A DNA stretch of 64,000 nt from Strigamia acuminata (Eukaryota > Arthropoda > Chilopoda > Geophilomorpha > Linotaeniidae). Location of the stretch: the NCBI GenBank assembly GCA_949358305.1, contig OX442324.1:5337575-5401574 (forward strand), given 5' to 3'. The position numbers and the translations under genes are program-made. The notes below the pieces were generated by a model. That model searched no databases, was not told where the DNA came from, and saw only the letters and a list, made by a program, of their open reading frames with translations. Below are positions 35,375 through 46,768 of the stretch, one piece after another (the first letter of the stretch is position 1; every line of letters begins with the position of its first letter).

Positions 35375-35859
35375 TTACTTCTTCCTTGCGAAAAAACTTG
35401 AGATGCTTTTCATTCCCGTCTTGTCGACCTTTTCTAATCTCTTTTGCACATTCGACAGTTTTTTGAGCTGGTTAAAAAACCGAATAACCAAAACCCAAAA
35501 ATCAGTAAAAGTCAATCAAAACGACAAATTCTCAGTTTAATACCTGAGGTTTAGCTTTCACTGCTCCCTTATCGCTGTAATCTTCATTCGGTTCCCCCTT
35601 TCTCTCCACTTTGGCACGCTGTAAATATAAACAAATTATAATTAGCGACATTTGTGCAGTGAAAACTACTCTACCCACCTTAGGAGGCGGTTCCACTGGC
35701 TCGGAAATATCATTTTTGATCTCCAAACTAACAAAAAGAAAATTAAACAACTGAAATATCACATGGAGTAATTTTACTTTAAATGTTTGTGCAAATCGTC
35801 ACTCAAATTCGGACCGAGGTATTCAGATATAAGGCCACAAGCGTACTTTAAATAATCAC
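35375..35859 (-). CDS. RNASEH2B: Ribonuclease H2 subunit B, C-terminal exons only
   Basis: Four terminal exons, 35778-35859, 35679-35727, 35544-35618 and 35375-35467, encode the last 99 or so residues. RNase H2 removes ribonucleotides from DNA; subunit B carries a PCNA-binding PIP-box at its end. The first exon reads DYLKYACGLISEYL and LSDDLHKHL, matching the conserved DY(I/L)xYAxGLIS...LSDDL segment of the human protein. The end KTGMKSISSFFARKK is the PIP-like motif (human SGMKSIDTFF). The first exon has a good acceptor (TTTTCTAG) and starts in phase, so upstream exons are required, but none is visible before the telomere-type repeat block and the ADK relic. Either the 5' part lies far away, or the locus is truncated or misassembled. 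Confidence 0.88.
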
Positions 35860-35925
35860 CTAGAAAATATATTTCATCATTAAATGTATTGTAATTGGAG
35901 ATATATTTCGTGTCACTTTTTTCAG

Positions 35926-36049
35926 CCTAACCTAAACCTAACCTAACCTGACCTAACCTAACCTGACCTGACCTAACATAACCTAACCTAACCTAACCTA
36001 ACCTAACCTAAACCTAACCTGACCTAACCTAACCTAAACCTAACCTAAA
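35926..36049. repeat. Interstitial CCTAA telomere-type tract
   Basis: About 120 bp of CCTAA repeats with CCTGA and CCTAAA variants. CCTAA/TTAGG is the arthropod telomere pentamer. The tract is interstitial and diverged. Confidence 0.9.
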
Positions 36050-36171
36050 AGCTCGTTTTTGGCACCTTTTAAAATTTGGAAAAAAAGCAAAGGCTAATGT
36101 ATGGAGAAATAGCCAAAAATTGAAAAAGTGCCAGAAACGTGCTGGTTAGACGTAAAATGAGCTAAAAAATC

Positions 36172-36301
36172 GATTCCCGTGTGCGCAATTTGCATATCTG
36201 GCACTGTTGCAGAGATATAAGCAAAAAACTGACTTTTTGAACAGTTTTTTGCTTATATCTCTGCAACGGTGCCAGATATGCAAATTGCGCACACGGGAAT
36301 C
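36172..36301. repeat. 60-bp perfect-type hairpin inverted repeat
   Basis: Arms 36172-36231 and 36242-36301 are reverse complements with a single mismatch, separated by a 10-bp loop. The core reads TTGCATATCTGGCAC and TTGCAGAGATATAAGC. A further copy of one arm plus loop lies at about 36777-36832. Confidence 0.95.
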
Positions 36302-36329
36302 CATTTTTCAGGTCATTTTACATGTATTT

Positions 36330-36780
36330 CAGCTTGTATTTGTGCGTTGGCAATAATTTCGGATGAGTTTTGAAATCTCACAGACCATTTTCAGCTTGTA
36401 TTTGTGCGTGGGCAATAAATTCGGATGAGTTGTTTTTACATATTCAGTGCAATTTCAGCTTGTATTTGTGAGTTACCTTAGGTTAGGTTAGGGTTAGGTT
36501 AGTGTTAGGTTAGTGTTAGGTTAGTGTTAGGTTAGTGTTAGGTTAGTGTTAGGTTAGTGTTAGGTTAGTGTTAGGTTAAGGTTTAGGTTAGGTTAGGTTA
36601 GGGTCAGGTTTGAGTTTTTGAGGTATTCCGTCCAATTTCAGCTTGTATTTCTGTGTGGGCGATAAATTCGGATGACATTTTTAGGTATTCAGAGCAGTTT
36701 CAGCTCGTATTTCTGCGTGGGCGATAAATTCGGATGAGTTTTTGAGGTATTCCGTCCAGTTTTAGCTTGTATTTGTGTTC
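36330..36780. repeat. TTTCAGCTTGTATTTGTGCGTGGGC repeats
   Basis: Five copies of a segment containing CAGCTTGTATTTGTG or a variant, mostly followed by GGGCAATAAATTCGGATGAG, surround the TTAGG tract. They have no coding potential and look like satellite units. Confidence 0.85.
36475..36610. repeat. Interstitial TTAGG telomere-type tract
   Basis: TTAGG repeats, largely as an 11-bp higher-order unit TTAGGTTAGTG. The strand orientation is opposite to the CCTAA tract at 35926-36049, so the two point towards each other across the hairpin. Confidence 0.9.
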
Positions 36781-37490
36781 AAAAAGTCAGTTTTTTGCTT
36801 ATATCTCTGCAACGGTGCCAGATATGCAAATTCCGCCAACAGAAATCGACTTTTTCGCTCACTTTACATGTATTCAGCACGTTTTTGGCTCTTTTTAAAA
36901 TTTGCTAAAAAAGCAAAGGCTAATCTATGGAGACATAGCCAGTAAGGTTAGGTTCGCGGGAGGTCAAGGGGGGGCGCAGCCCCCCCTTGTTAGCCCTTCT
37001 TAGGAAATAGACAAAGAAAAACGTAGTCGCAGTTTCAAAAGTCGCTGTAGATCGTGTCGCGGTAAGATTTTGTCGCGCTAGAGCACACGCCCCCTATTCT
37101 CACAAACATTTTGCAATAAAAAAATGAAACTTTCTTCCTTCGTGTTAAACTTAATATATTTATTTATCGTATGCATACCGATACACCCAACACTTGATAT
37201 AATTCAGAAAAAATGGCGTACGAGACAGTTCGGTGCGACGTTATGTTGTCTGTCTTTGACAGTGGACTTGCTTGTTCGAATCCGCTCTTGTTATTTCTTT
37301 GGTTTATTTTTTTCAAGCTCCACTATCTATACATAGTTAATTTCGACGTTCTTTGAGAAACGACTGGATGGCTCCGTGCTCCGGAAATAAACATTCATAC
37401 AATGCAAGGGAGTATTTAAAAACTGTTTACAATACATTCTATTATTTCTTAATTTACAACCATTTTTCATTTTTACAAAAATGCACTTTC
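36611..37490. other. Repeat block end and spacer
   Basis: Includes a third arm copy (36777-36832), a segment GCAAAGGCTAATCTATGGAGA at about 36914 repeated from about 36088, and a small G/C palindrome GGGGGGGCGCAGCCCCCCC near 36969. A 70-codon plus-strand frame at 37124-37336 has no recognisable domain. Confidence 0.6.
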
Positions 37491-37495
37491 AATAC

Positions 37496-38420
37496 TTAAA
37501 TCGAACATCCCTCGTTTTGAACGACCCTTAAAAAAGCCAACATTCCCAAATCTACACAAGAATCAAGATTATCTCCTTGAATCACAGCAGCTAAAAATCC
37601 ACCAATAAGAGCATCACCAGCTCCCACTGTGTCTACAAGTGTTTCTTTAGATACATGAGGTACTGAAAATTCCCTAACTTTGTCCCCGAGAGCCACCACA
37701 ATCGGTTTCGGTGTCATAACCACGTGTCATAACCACAGATAAACGTTGGCCATTTTTTTTAATAAGTTCAATGTGCTTGCCGTTCCCTTAAAATCGTACG
37801 CACATATTTTAGACACTATTTCCCCGCAATCATTCGTGGGAAATGAAGATTGAGAACAAAACTCCTTAACTTCATCTTCATTGCCAACTATTAAAATGCG
37901 CAAAGGGAATTAAACAAGAAAGCTGATGGCTGAATCCGCGGCAAACATTAACTGCCGACAAATTAATAGCAAACGTCTTTCCACTACTGGTCGCAAATTT
38001 TGCCACTTGAGACTTGACTTGCTGAATCAAAACTGTGAGTGAGAAAGTATCCTTCGATGTACAAAATCGAGCTGGACGACATGGCTGCTTTCACTTCAGG
38101 CTGGGATAAATGAGTTATGCTAAAACATTTCGCTGCTCCAATGTTTGCGCCCAAAGACCTGTGTGGGCCATGGACTATGTCTGCTGAAATTCACGTTGGT
38201 TCCGTTTCATCGTACCTAAATATAATAAAATTTAACATTTTTATTATTTTTAATTTGAACATATAAACTAAATTAAAATGCCCTACATGTAAAAAGTTTT
38301 AACGCCAGATTTCGTCACCAGATCGCTGAGAATCTTCGAGTGCTCATCTTTGCCCACACATCCTATAAAGATGATGTTTATATTTTCCCCACTTACGAAG
38401 CTGCGTGTAATTCGACAAGT
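37496..38420 (-). pseudogene. ADK: Decayed adenosine kinase gene
   Basis: Minus-strand fragments in order match adenosine kinase (PfkB family, phosphorylates adenosine to AMP): FIGCVGKDEHSKIL, an intron of about 68 bp (38219-38286), RSLGANIGAAKCFSITHL, ILYIEGYFLTHSFDSA, FAINLSA, VGNEDEVKEFC, and the catalytic signature VDTVGAGDALIGGFL near 37600. The anion-hole GAGD motif is intact, but there is an in-frame TGA just before the RSLGAN block and frameshifts near 37990, 37910 and 37720. The last part ends at 37496 (NEGCSI, stop). Retention of an intron argues against a processed copy, so it is a degraded gene or a badly sequenced one. The N-terminal exons are not convincing. Confidence 0.85.
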
Positions 38421-41333
38421 GTTTTGAGCTCACCCTCCAGGTTTTTGTCGATACTTTTCTTTGGATCTGTTCATTGTAGTTTCCGATTAGTGCAATAATA
38501 ATTGAACATTTAACCAGTCGGTGAGCACGGCTGCACTCAATGTTCCATCCTGGTCCTTAGAATATTTTCCCATCTGGACTGATGAGAAAATTGCAATCAA
38601 TGTCACTTGAACCTATATTGAAGGACGATAAATACCGGTAATGCATAAGAAAAGCCTGTATTTATTCATATTTACCATACCGTCTTTGTCTATTATTGTC
38701 TGTTGTCTCAGTCGTGCTATTTGGTGTGAATCACTCGTGTCATCTTCAATATTACAATGCTCACTGGAAGAGGTAACTTAATGACTGGTCTATTACTAGT
38801 GCGTGATTGAGCTCCCCAAGTGTCCCAACTGATTACCTCGATTGACATATCACTCGTTACATCCCACTTCCTGTACAGCTGGGTTAAGTTGTTTATAGAC
38901 AATTATTAAGCTCACTTTAGACATCAATTGGCCAAAATATGGCCAAAATCTAAAATGACTCATTCATGTGGTTCCCTTGTTAGTGAACAATTTACTCATA
39001 AAATTACTCATCTAACCTAACATTGTGTCTGCGTCCTTCTTCGTCCTAAATGCTACATTCGCATTATGCCAATATGAAACCTTCGATGAAGATAAAAAAG
39101 AAAACAAACGCTTTTCGCTGCGTGTTTCCATCTGCTGTCAAAAAGCTGCAACATTAACAAATACAATATCTCGGTCAAAAAAGCCGTGTTCTCTCAAAGT
39201 TTTCCATTATCACGGCCGAATTTTCCATTTGCAACATTCAAGTCAAAGTTCGAAAGGTCTGTCCGTCATCTGTTGGATTACGATTCATAAACGGCAAAAT
39301 TGCTGATTGTTACGGTACCAACATACAATGAAATTCTTGTTTTCAGTTCAACATTTTCTGCTTCTGGATATCAATTAGCTTCCAATCGATAACCTATTCA
39401 AAAAACATAAGTAGTTCACGGATTAATTTCTTCTACTTCTACGTGACTCCACATTCCACCAACCACACGTTTGCAGGAACTTGGGAGCGGGATATCATTT
39501 GTTTTTTAGAACAGCCATCTGGGCCCTCAATCTTCTCCAGACAACGCCTTTAATCTGTTACAGTCTATTACAGGCTTGATCTACTCCTAGTTCTCATGGA
39601 GTTCCATCGACTGCTTCCTACAAACAACACAAAGCATGACATAATTATGGAACAAACGATCTTCGTTGGGATATTTTTCGAATTGTAAGCCCATCGTAAA
39701 CCAGTTAGCGAGATCGACCATTCTGATGCATCAGTATCTGATTATGACCTGGGTTGATGACATTTCATTAAATAAACCAATTGTGTGGACAGCTTTTCCT
39801 GTATTCCGATAATAAATATTTTCTTCACTTCGCGAATCAAATATACCGTAAGCATTTGCTAATTGAAACTAAGAAAAGCCATAAACTTGACAAAGTTACT
39901 TTCACAACAAGTTCGCTCCGCCAGTTGAACTGCTGAATCAATTCATTCCTGAGAAAAGAAATCGATATTCTCCAAACTACTCCACCTGCACATCAATAAG
40001 TTGTGTTAAGCTTTATGACGTTAATGTATTAACCAATTGCTAACACCAAGTCAAAAGACCCACCAAATGAAAAATTCGACAAAAAGCTTCGAATTGCTTC
40101 AACTATATGGCGCCACTGGTATTGCCGAACCTCTAAGTAAAAATAATAATTATTTTTGTACAGTACTCGTACATAAAAAAACAAAATAAACAGAAACAAA
40201 AAACGATTCAGTATTGATTACAAAAACGAGACAAACCTGCCACATTGGATGGATGCAATCAAACATGTTCCAAGTCATTTTTATTTCTAGAAAAAAAATC
40301 TGTAAAAACTTAACGTTTCTTTTACTTATTCATAATTTACAATTTTCACAGATTAAACTGTTAGGAATATAAACTTGGAATGATAAATGGTATCATTACA
40401 GTAATGACTAATGAGAAAACAGTACTCAAGCAGTATAACTTCTAAATTAAACAGCATCACTTCAACCAAAATACCAACCTTCTTCCTATACATAACATTC
40501 CTCATCAAATTTATTTACAAACAATTTAACACAATGAGAAAGTTCCATCCTCAACTTATTTTACTTCTGGTAAATCTATTCTATGTATAAAGTGAAAATA
40601 TCAACATTTCTTTACGGTTTAACCCACTTAATGATTGAATTGATGAATGCAAAAAACAAAAAAAAATAATAATAAAAAAACCGCAAACTGCCACTTCAAA
40701 TTTGCACTTTTTTCATCAATAAATCGCATTTCCTCTCAACCACTGAAGTCAATCATCTTTACACAACACCCTAAAAAAATACTTCCGGTTTTTTATCCCG
40801 CAATTGAATTGCCATGTGCCAATTAGGATGCGTTGTTCGATAGCCCATACTTGTTTCTTCCGCTCACAATGCAATTAGTAGTGAGCTTTCACCTCACAAC
40901 TTTCTTGGTTAAATCTCTTCAGTAAAAAAAACTGAAAAAATATGTTTTTCATTCCCTAATTTCATTACTAATAATAATAAACACTTCACCTAGAATTTTA
41001 CTTTTTAAAAAAAAAGAGAAATGAAAACGATTGCATCACAGAAGTTGGATATGAGACTGAAAATATGAATCTCATCCATCAACCAACTTTCTTTCTTTCT
41101 TTCTTTCTTTCCTTCTTTCCCTCATCCTTGGCCTGAGTCATTTGTCGTCCATCTTATTATTATTAGTTGAGCATCAATGTCGCTTCACTTGTTTGATTTT
41201 TGCAGCTGCCACTTTTAAAAAAGGAGGGAATATTCATCATCTCAATAAAATCAAATGAAAAAGTTTGTACAAATATCCCTGCCAGTCAAAACGAGTTTTG
41301 TTCAGTTTTCCTTCTTGGTCTTTCTTGTCTTTC
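38421..41333. other. Spacer, no gene recognised
   Basis: Between the adenosine kinase relic and the SLC35F 3' end. Composition is somewhat more mixed than the flanks, and short frames exist (38717-38902 minus, 39025-39306 plus) without recognisable motifs. Minus-strand sequence at 38430-38500 (NLEGELKTLVELHA) might extend the adenosine kinase relic. A CTTT microsatellite lies near 41089-41120. Confidence 0.45.
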
Positions 41334-43740
41334 TTAGAACTTGGCATCGAGTAGATGTCCAGGCGAACCATTCATTCGACTTGTAGGGTTCATGTGCACT
41401 TCTGTCATGTGTTCAAACACCATCACCCCTGAGGGTGTATTTCCTGTCGATTCATCCGAAGTCACATGGTAGGTCCTGCACGGCACACCGACCATTGAAT
41501 TGCATGAGGGACTCGACGGCAACTGATTGGCCAATTCCAACACATTATCTTGATTCTCACTAAGAAGTGCAATTTCCCTACACCGAGGCAGAGATACGAA
41601 GGCAAAACAAGAGAGAGAAATGATAAAGATGCAGACAATGTTAATAAAATGCATTTCTAAATCATCGTTCAAGGAACACCTCTTTTAATTTGCATTTTAA
41701 AATTGGTTTAAATTAGTTTTTCTTTTCAGATTACACGCTTTAATGCTTTTCATTTACTATATCACTGTCAGAAAACTTAGGCATACTTTGAACGAGTCTC
41801 ATTAATCCAAGCACTGAGTAGACAAACTTAAAACCACTTTTATGTCTTATAACTGACTGAAAAAATAAATAAAACAAAACAAAATAAAAAAATAATAATA
41901 AAAAATAATAAAAATTATTGAATTAGGAAGGGCTACAACTTTAATTACCGTAAATGCTCTGCACATTTGTTAATTTAGGAAATAAATAATAAATCACACA
42001 CTGGGCGCATCCATAAAGTCATTTTTTTAAAAATCAGTCTAAATGTAAAATTTGACATGTAAACTTTTACCTTTAGACTGGTTTAAAAAATGTAAACAAG
42101 TTAAAATGAATTTACGAATGCGCCTACTGCGATTTCTAAAGAAAAATCACCAATTTCTTTTTTCGTTAATGTTAGTTAATAAAATAAACTAAAATAAATG
42201 CAAGTATTTTTAAAATTCAGAATGAAAAAAAATACATGTGCTAGTGTGTTTTGTTCAGTTTACACTAAAAATAAATAGAAAAGGTTTTTTTTTAGGCAGT
42301 GGATCATTGAAGTTGATGAAATCGCGAAACATGATAGTCTACCTACACGCCACGCGTGCTCCCATCCCCAACTTGGTCGCTACGTAACGAAGCTTTTAAT
42401 TCAAAAAGCTTCCCTATGTAGCGAATCAGATTTAATAAGATTAGTAATTTGTAAACCGAGATGATGTGACATCCTACACTTCTGATCTTTTAGCACAAAC
42501 AAAAGCGATCCATCAAACCCTGGTAATTGGTAAACAAGGTTCCCAGATCGAGACATGACGGAATGGCTAAACGCAAAAAAAACTAGGCAGATAGAACGGC
42601 AGATAGATGCGCGACCCTATTTCTTATTCATGGAATATTTCCTCCTAAAAATCTATTTTAAATTTCCGTAAGCAAATTTCAAAACGAAAAAATTGAAACG
42701 AAATTTCTCATAAAATTTCCTCGTTCTGCAAGTGATCTTACGACGTTCGTATTTAATTTTTTCGTCTGGAATATCGCTCATTTAGTGTCTTGTATATATG
42801 TATGATTGTTTTAAAATGAAGTTTTAATATTTCATTTGCGTTTACCTATAATGTCCCGTTTGGTTGGCAATTGGTGTGGGTTTCAACGAGTATAAAAGTA
42901 CTCCAGTTGCAACTAAAGTGAAAGATAAAATGTACAAGACGTGAAACTGTAAAAAAAAAAAGAAACATAAGTCAAATTGAAATTTTTGTAACACGTTGAA
43001 GGGTAGAATGGGATCCGGTCTCTCCTTATTGGTCGTGGAATGACGATGAGGAGGAGCAGGTGGCCAGATTGCTAGGATAAAAATTTATGTGTGCAATTTA
43101 GTGGTTCGTTTCATTGATATCGGGACGAACAAAAGCCAAATTGAAGAGAGGGCAAAACTAAGAACCAGTTTAGATTTTTTTCTCTTTTTTTTGTGTTTTC
43201 ATCCTTTTCGGGAGCAATAAATTAGTTGGTGGTGGTACAAAAGATCTCGAGCAACGCCTGATTTACGGCCAACACGAGACTTTTCATCAGCCACAACTCC
43301 CGTGTTCGCGGATACAAATCCGATTACACTTCTGACACGAAAAACACCTCGCCATGATTATGCCATTGATCAACAATATCCGCTTCACAAAATGAGCCCC
43401 CGACTTCTTAATCCTCATCCCATCCAATTGAAGACATTTCTCAGTTTTTTATTTTTATTTTTTATTTTTTTTTTAGTATAAAAAATAATAATAACAACTC
43501 TGAGCTCCTTTGTGTTTACTCACCTTGTATTGAAAAAGAAAGACTCCTATGAGAAGGGAATAAAAATCAGCAGACAAAATGGAGAGATTGACTGCTGTAG
43601 CGCTGCTTATCCTCATAACCACCGGCATCGTGGAGTAGAGGAAAAAGAGGCAAACGGCAAAGCTGATTACCAGGGCCACTGAAATAACAAACAGTTTCAT
43701 CATTTATTCGTGTCGTTCCTAAATCAAATTTTATGCTTCA

Positions 43741-43803
<63 letters not shown>

Positions 43804-44157
43804 ATTCATTTTACTCAAAAATTCTAAACAGTCGGAAGTTTCTCGATCTTCACTTTGGAATCTAATTCAATTAGAATGCAGTAGTAAAAAAAGAAAAAAA
43901 AAAAGAAAAAAAAAATCCCAAACCACCCAACAACGTGCAGATGTCAATAGATGGCGTTCATTTCTAAAACCGCTTTATCAACATAAATTGAACTCGTGTC
44001 GAGACACAAAATTTTATCTACACAACACGTGCTATTAACATTCGAAAACAAACACGCAATGTCACTGCACGTCAGGCCAAAGCAATTAATGCAACTTCAC
44101 ACGCATCACCAACAACACAATGCTGCTGCTCAAAATGAAAAATAGAAATTCCACTAA

Positions 44158-44200
<43 letters not shown>

Positions 44201-46713
44201 ATTAACCAATGTAGACACAGTACACTAAATCCTATTCGATCGAGAGATTTCCACAAAAAAGAAAAAAAAATTATCGTGACCAAGTTGCATTGCTCATTCA
44301 TCCATCCATCCATCAGCAATGACACATTACATTTTCACCCGATAAGAGTAAACGATGATGGTACCTATGATGAGTGATGCTAAGTCCCTTTCAAGCAAAG
44401 CAACAACAAATTAGGAGCACATTAACCCCCATGGATGTGTAAATGACAGCTGGCGGAGGTTTGAAAAATACGTCCCGAGCAAACATCATGCCAATGATGC
44501 AATTAATGTACTGGCCACGAGTGAATTAAATGCTCGGGTTATTAAATCCTTTAATTACGAGAAGGAAAACATCAAATGTTGCTCAACAAACTCCAATCAG
44601 TCGAGCGATCAATAAAGTTTTCTAGCCTCCAGTGGAGTCGAAATCAGAGAAACCAATCTGCAAACAGCATTCATTTTACCCGTAAAAATAGTGAAGACGA
44701 ACGAGCCAAAATTTATTTCTTTTCATTTCGAAAACAAAACCGACTTCTCTCTTTCATCTCGCTTCATTATCTTTTCTCCCTAAATGGAACTTTTCGCTCA
44801 TTTCACCTTACCCCCTCCAATCTCCGTCGCCCAACCATTCCAATTAGCTCAGTGTTTGTGTTTGTGTGTTACAACGCAAAGTCTGCAGCTTCATCTCTGA
44901 TAAAACACACCTAACCGAATACAAATAAAAACACAAATATAAAAATACAAATACAAATATAAACGCCAAACCAATTTTCACATTTGTCGTTCGACTTAGA
45001 AATCTGCAAAGTGCTTTTGACATGTGTCAACAACTGGTCGGCCATGAAAAGACCAGAAATTATTTACTCGTCAATTCGACTTTTTATTTTTGTCAGCTGC
45101 GATTATAAAGGCGACAACAACGGTTAAAAAACAAAAACAAAAAGAAAAAATTTAAAAATTAAAAGAAAAGTCCCTGGAAGAATTGAATTTCATCCCCGTA
45201 TTGAATCAGAAAAGAAAAAAAATATGACCACCGATACAATCAGAGGGGGATTTTGAGCGTTCAATGAAATCAACTCATCCTTTCAAGTGGATTTGAGAAA
45301 AAAAAGAAAGAAAAGAAAGAAAGAAAAAAAGAAAGAAAGAAAGAAAGAAAAAAAAAAAAAGAAAAAAAAAGGGGGTGTGAAACTCAAACTCATCTCGCCC
45401 TAAAAACGCCCGCGTTCCAAATTAGGCGCGCGGGGCATATTCAGTGCGGGTATAATTCAATTTCGGATTTGGCGCCAAGTCTCCTTTCTCCAGGCACATC
45501 TCGCCTGCGAAGCAATCCGTTCGGCATACAAAACGCAGGCATTAAGGCGTTTCCGAGACGGTGGCCGATGGGCGCGCAGGGGAACTTCACTTCGCCCAAT
45601 GGCCCCTCGTAAAACGTGGCTAATCTGACAGGCTTTGGCGCACCCCGGGAAACAAATAAAAGAAAACTCACCGATTTGCCACTGTTCCCATCGAATCACA
45701 GCCACTTCCTGCCGCTCCAAAATTGCACTACAAACAAATGAAAATAAAGAAAGTCGAGTCGCGTCAAGTGAAAATAATTAATTGAAATCAAATTACAGTT
45801 GTATTCCGTTGATGACGCTGCCGAAAAGACCCAGCATGCCCAGAAACTCGATGCAGTCGTGCATCTTGACAACAAATTCCTCCACAACGTTCGAGATTCC
45901 GTAAAGCGTCGCACCAGACAAACACAACATGTCGCCTAGCAACCGATCGTTTCCTAAAGAATGCAAATAAAACAAAAGGAAAAATATTTCAAAACCAGAT
46001 AAGTGTATACAGAGAAAAACACTCGGCTCCAAATAGTTTGATGACAAAATATGGGCGCACAGAAGAAGAAAAACGAAAAGAAAAGAAAAAAGAAAAGAAA
46101 AGAAAAGTAGTCGCATAAAAATGGAAAAAAGCAAAACATATTTCTTTCTTTATTCTTGATTCGCAGCTACCCCTCGAGGGAAAAAGGCACAAAGTGGCTT
46201 ACCATGTATATAACCTCAGTTTCAATTTTAAATGCGAGTTTATATTCCGATGGGAATCGAGTTAATTTGTTCCATGAATGTAGAAGGGAGTTTTCTCATG
46301 CAAATGGAGGTGAAACTTCCCTAAACCATGAATAATTTGCTCGCGCTTAAATCTCAAAAAGGGGGCAGTTTACCTAAGCGTTCGGTCTTAATCTGCCGCG
46401 ATCGAGCTCATAAATGCAGTCATCGACGTGCAATGCCTACATTTTTTTTTTCACTTTAAATTTTAGATTTAAAAAAAAAAATAAGAAATAAAAAAAATAT
46501 AAAATAAAAAACATCGCTGCTTCACTTACCTCCGACTCCTCCTTTTCCCTCGTCTACATCCGCCCACACGACGCACCCGACTCCGACTAAACACACTCCC
46601 ACGCCTAAAATGTGCACGATTTTGTAGCGGATTTTCAGGAAAATCCACGAGAGAGCCAAAACTGTGGGAATCGAGAAACAGTCGAGCAACTAAAACGAAA
46701 ACAAAAACAAATC

Positions 46714-46768
<55 letters not shown>

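Noticed and set aside
38717-39306. Short frames between the adenosine kinase relic and SLC35F
   Set aside because: No family resemblance in either strand; a degraded gene cannot be excluded but cannot be supported.
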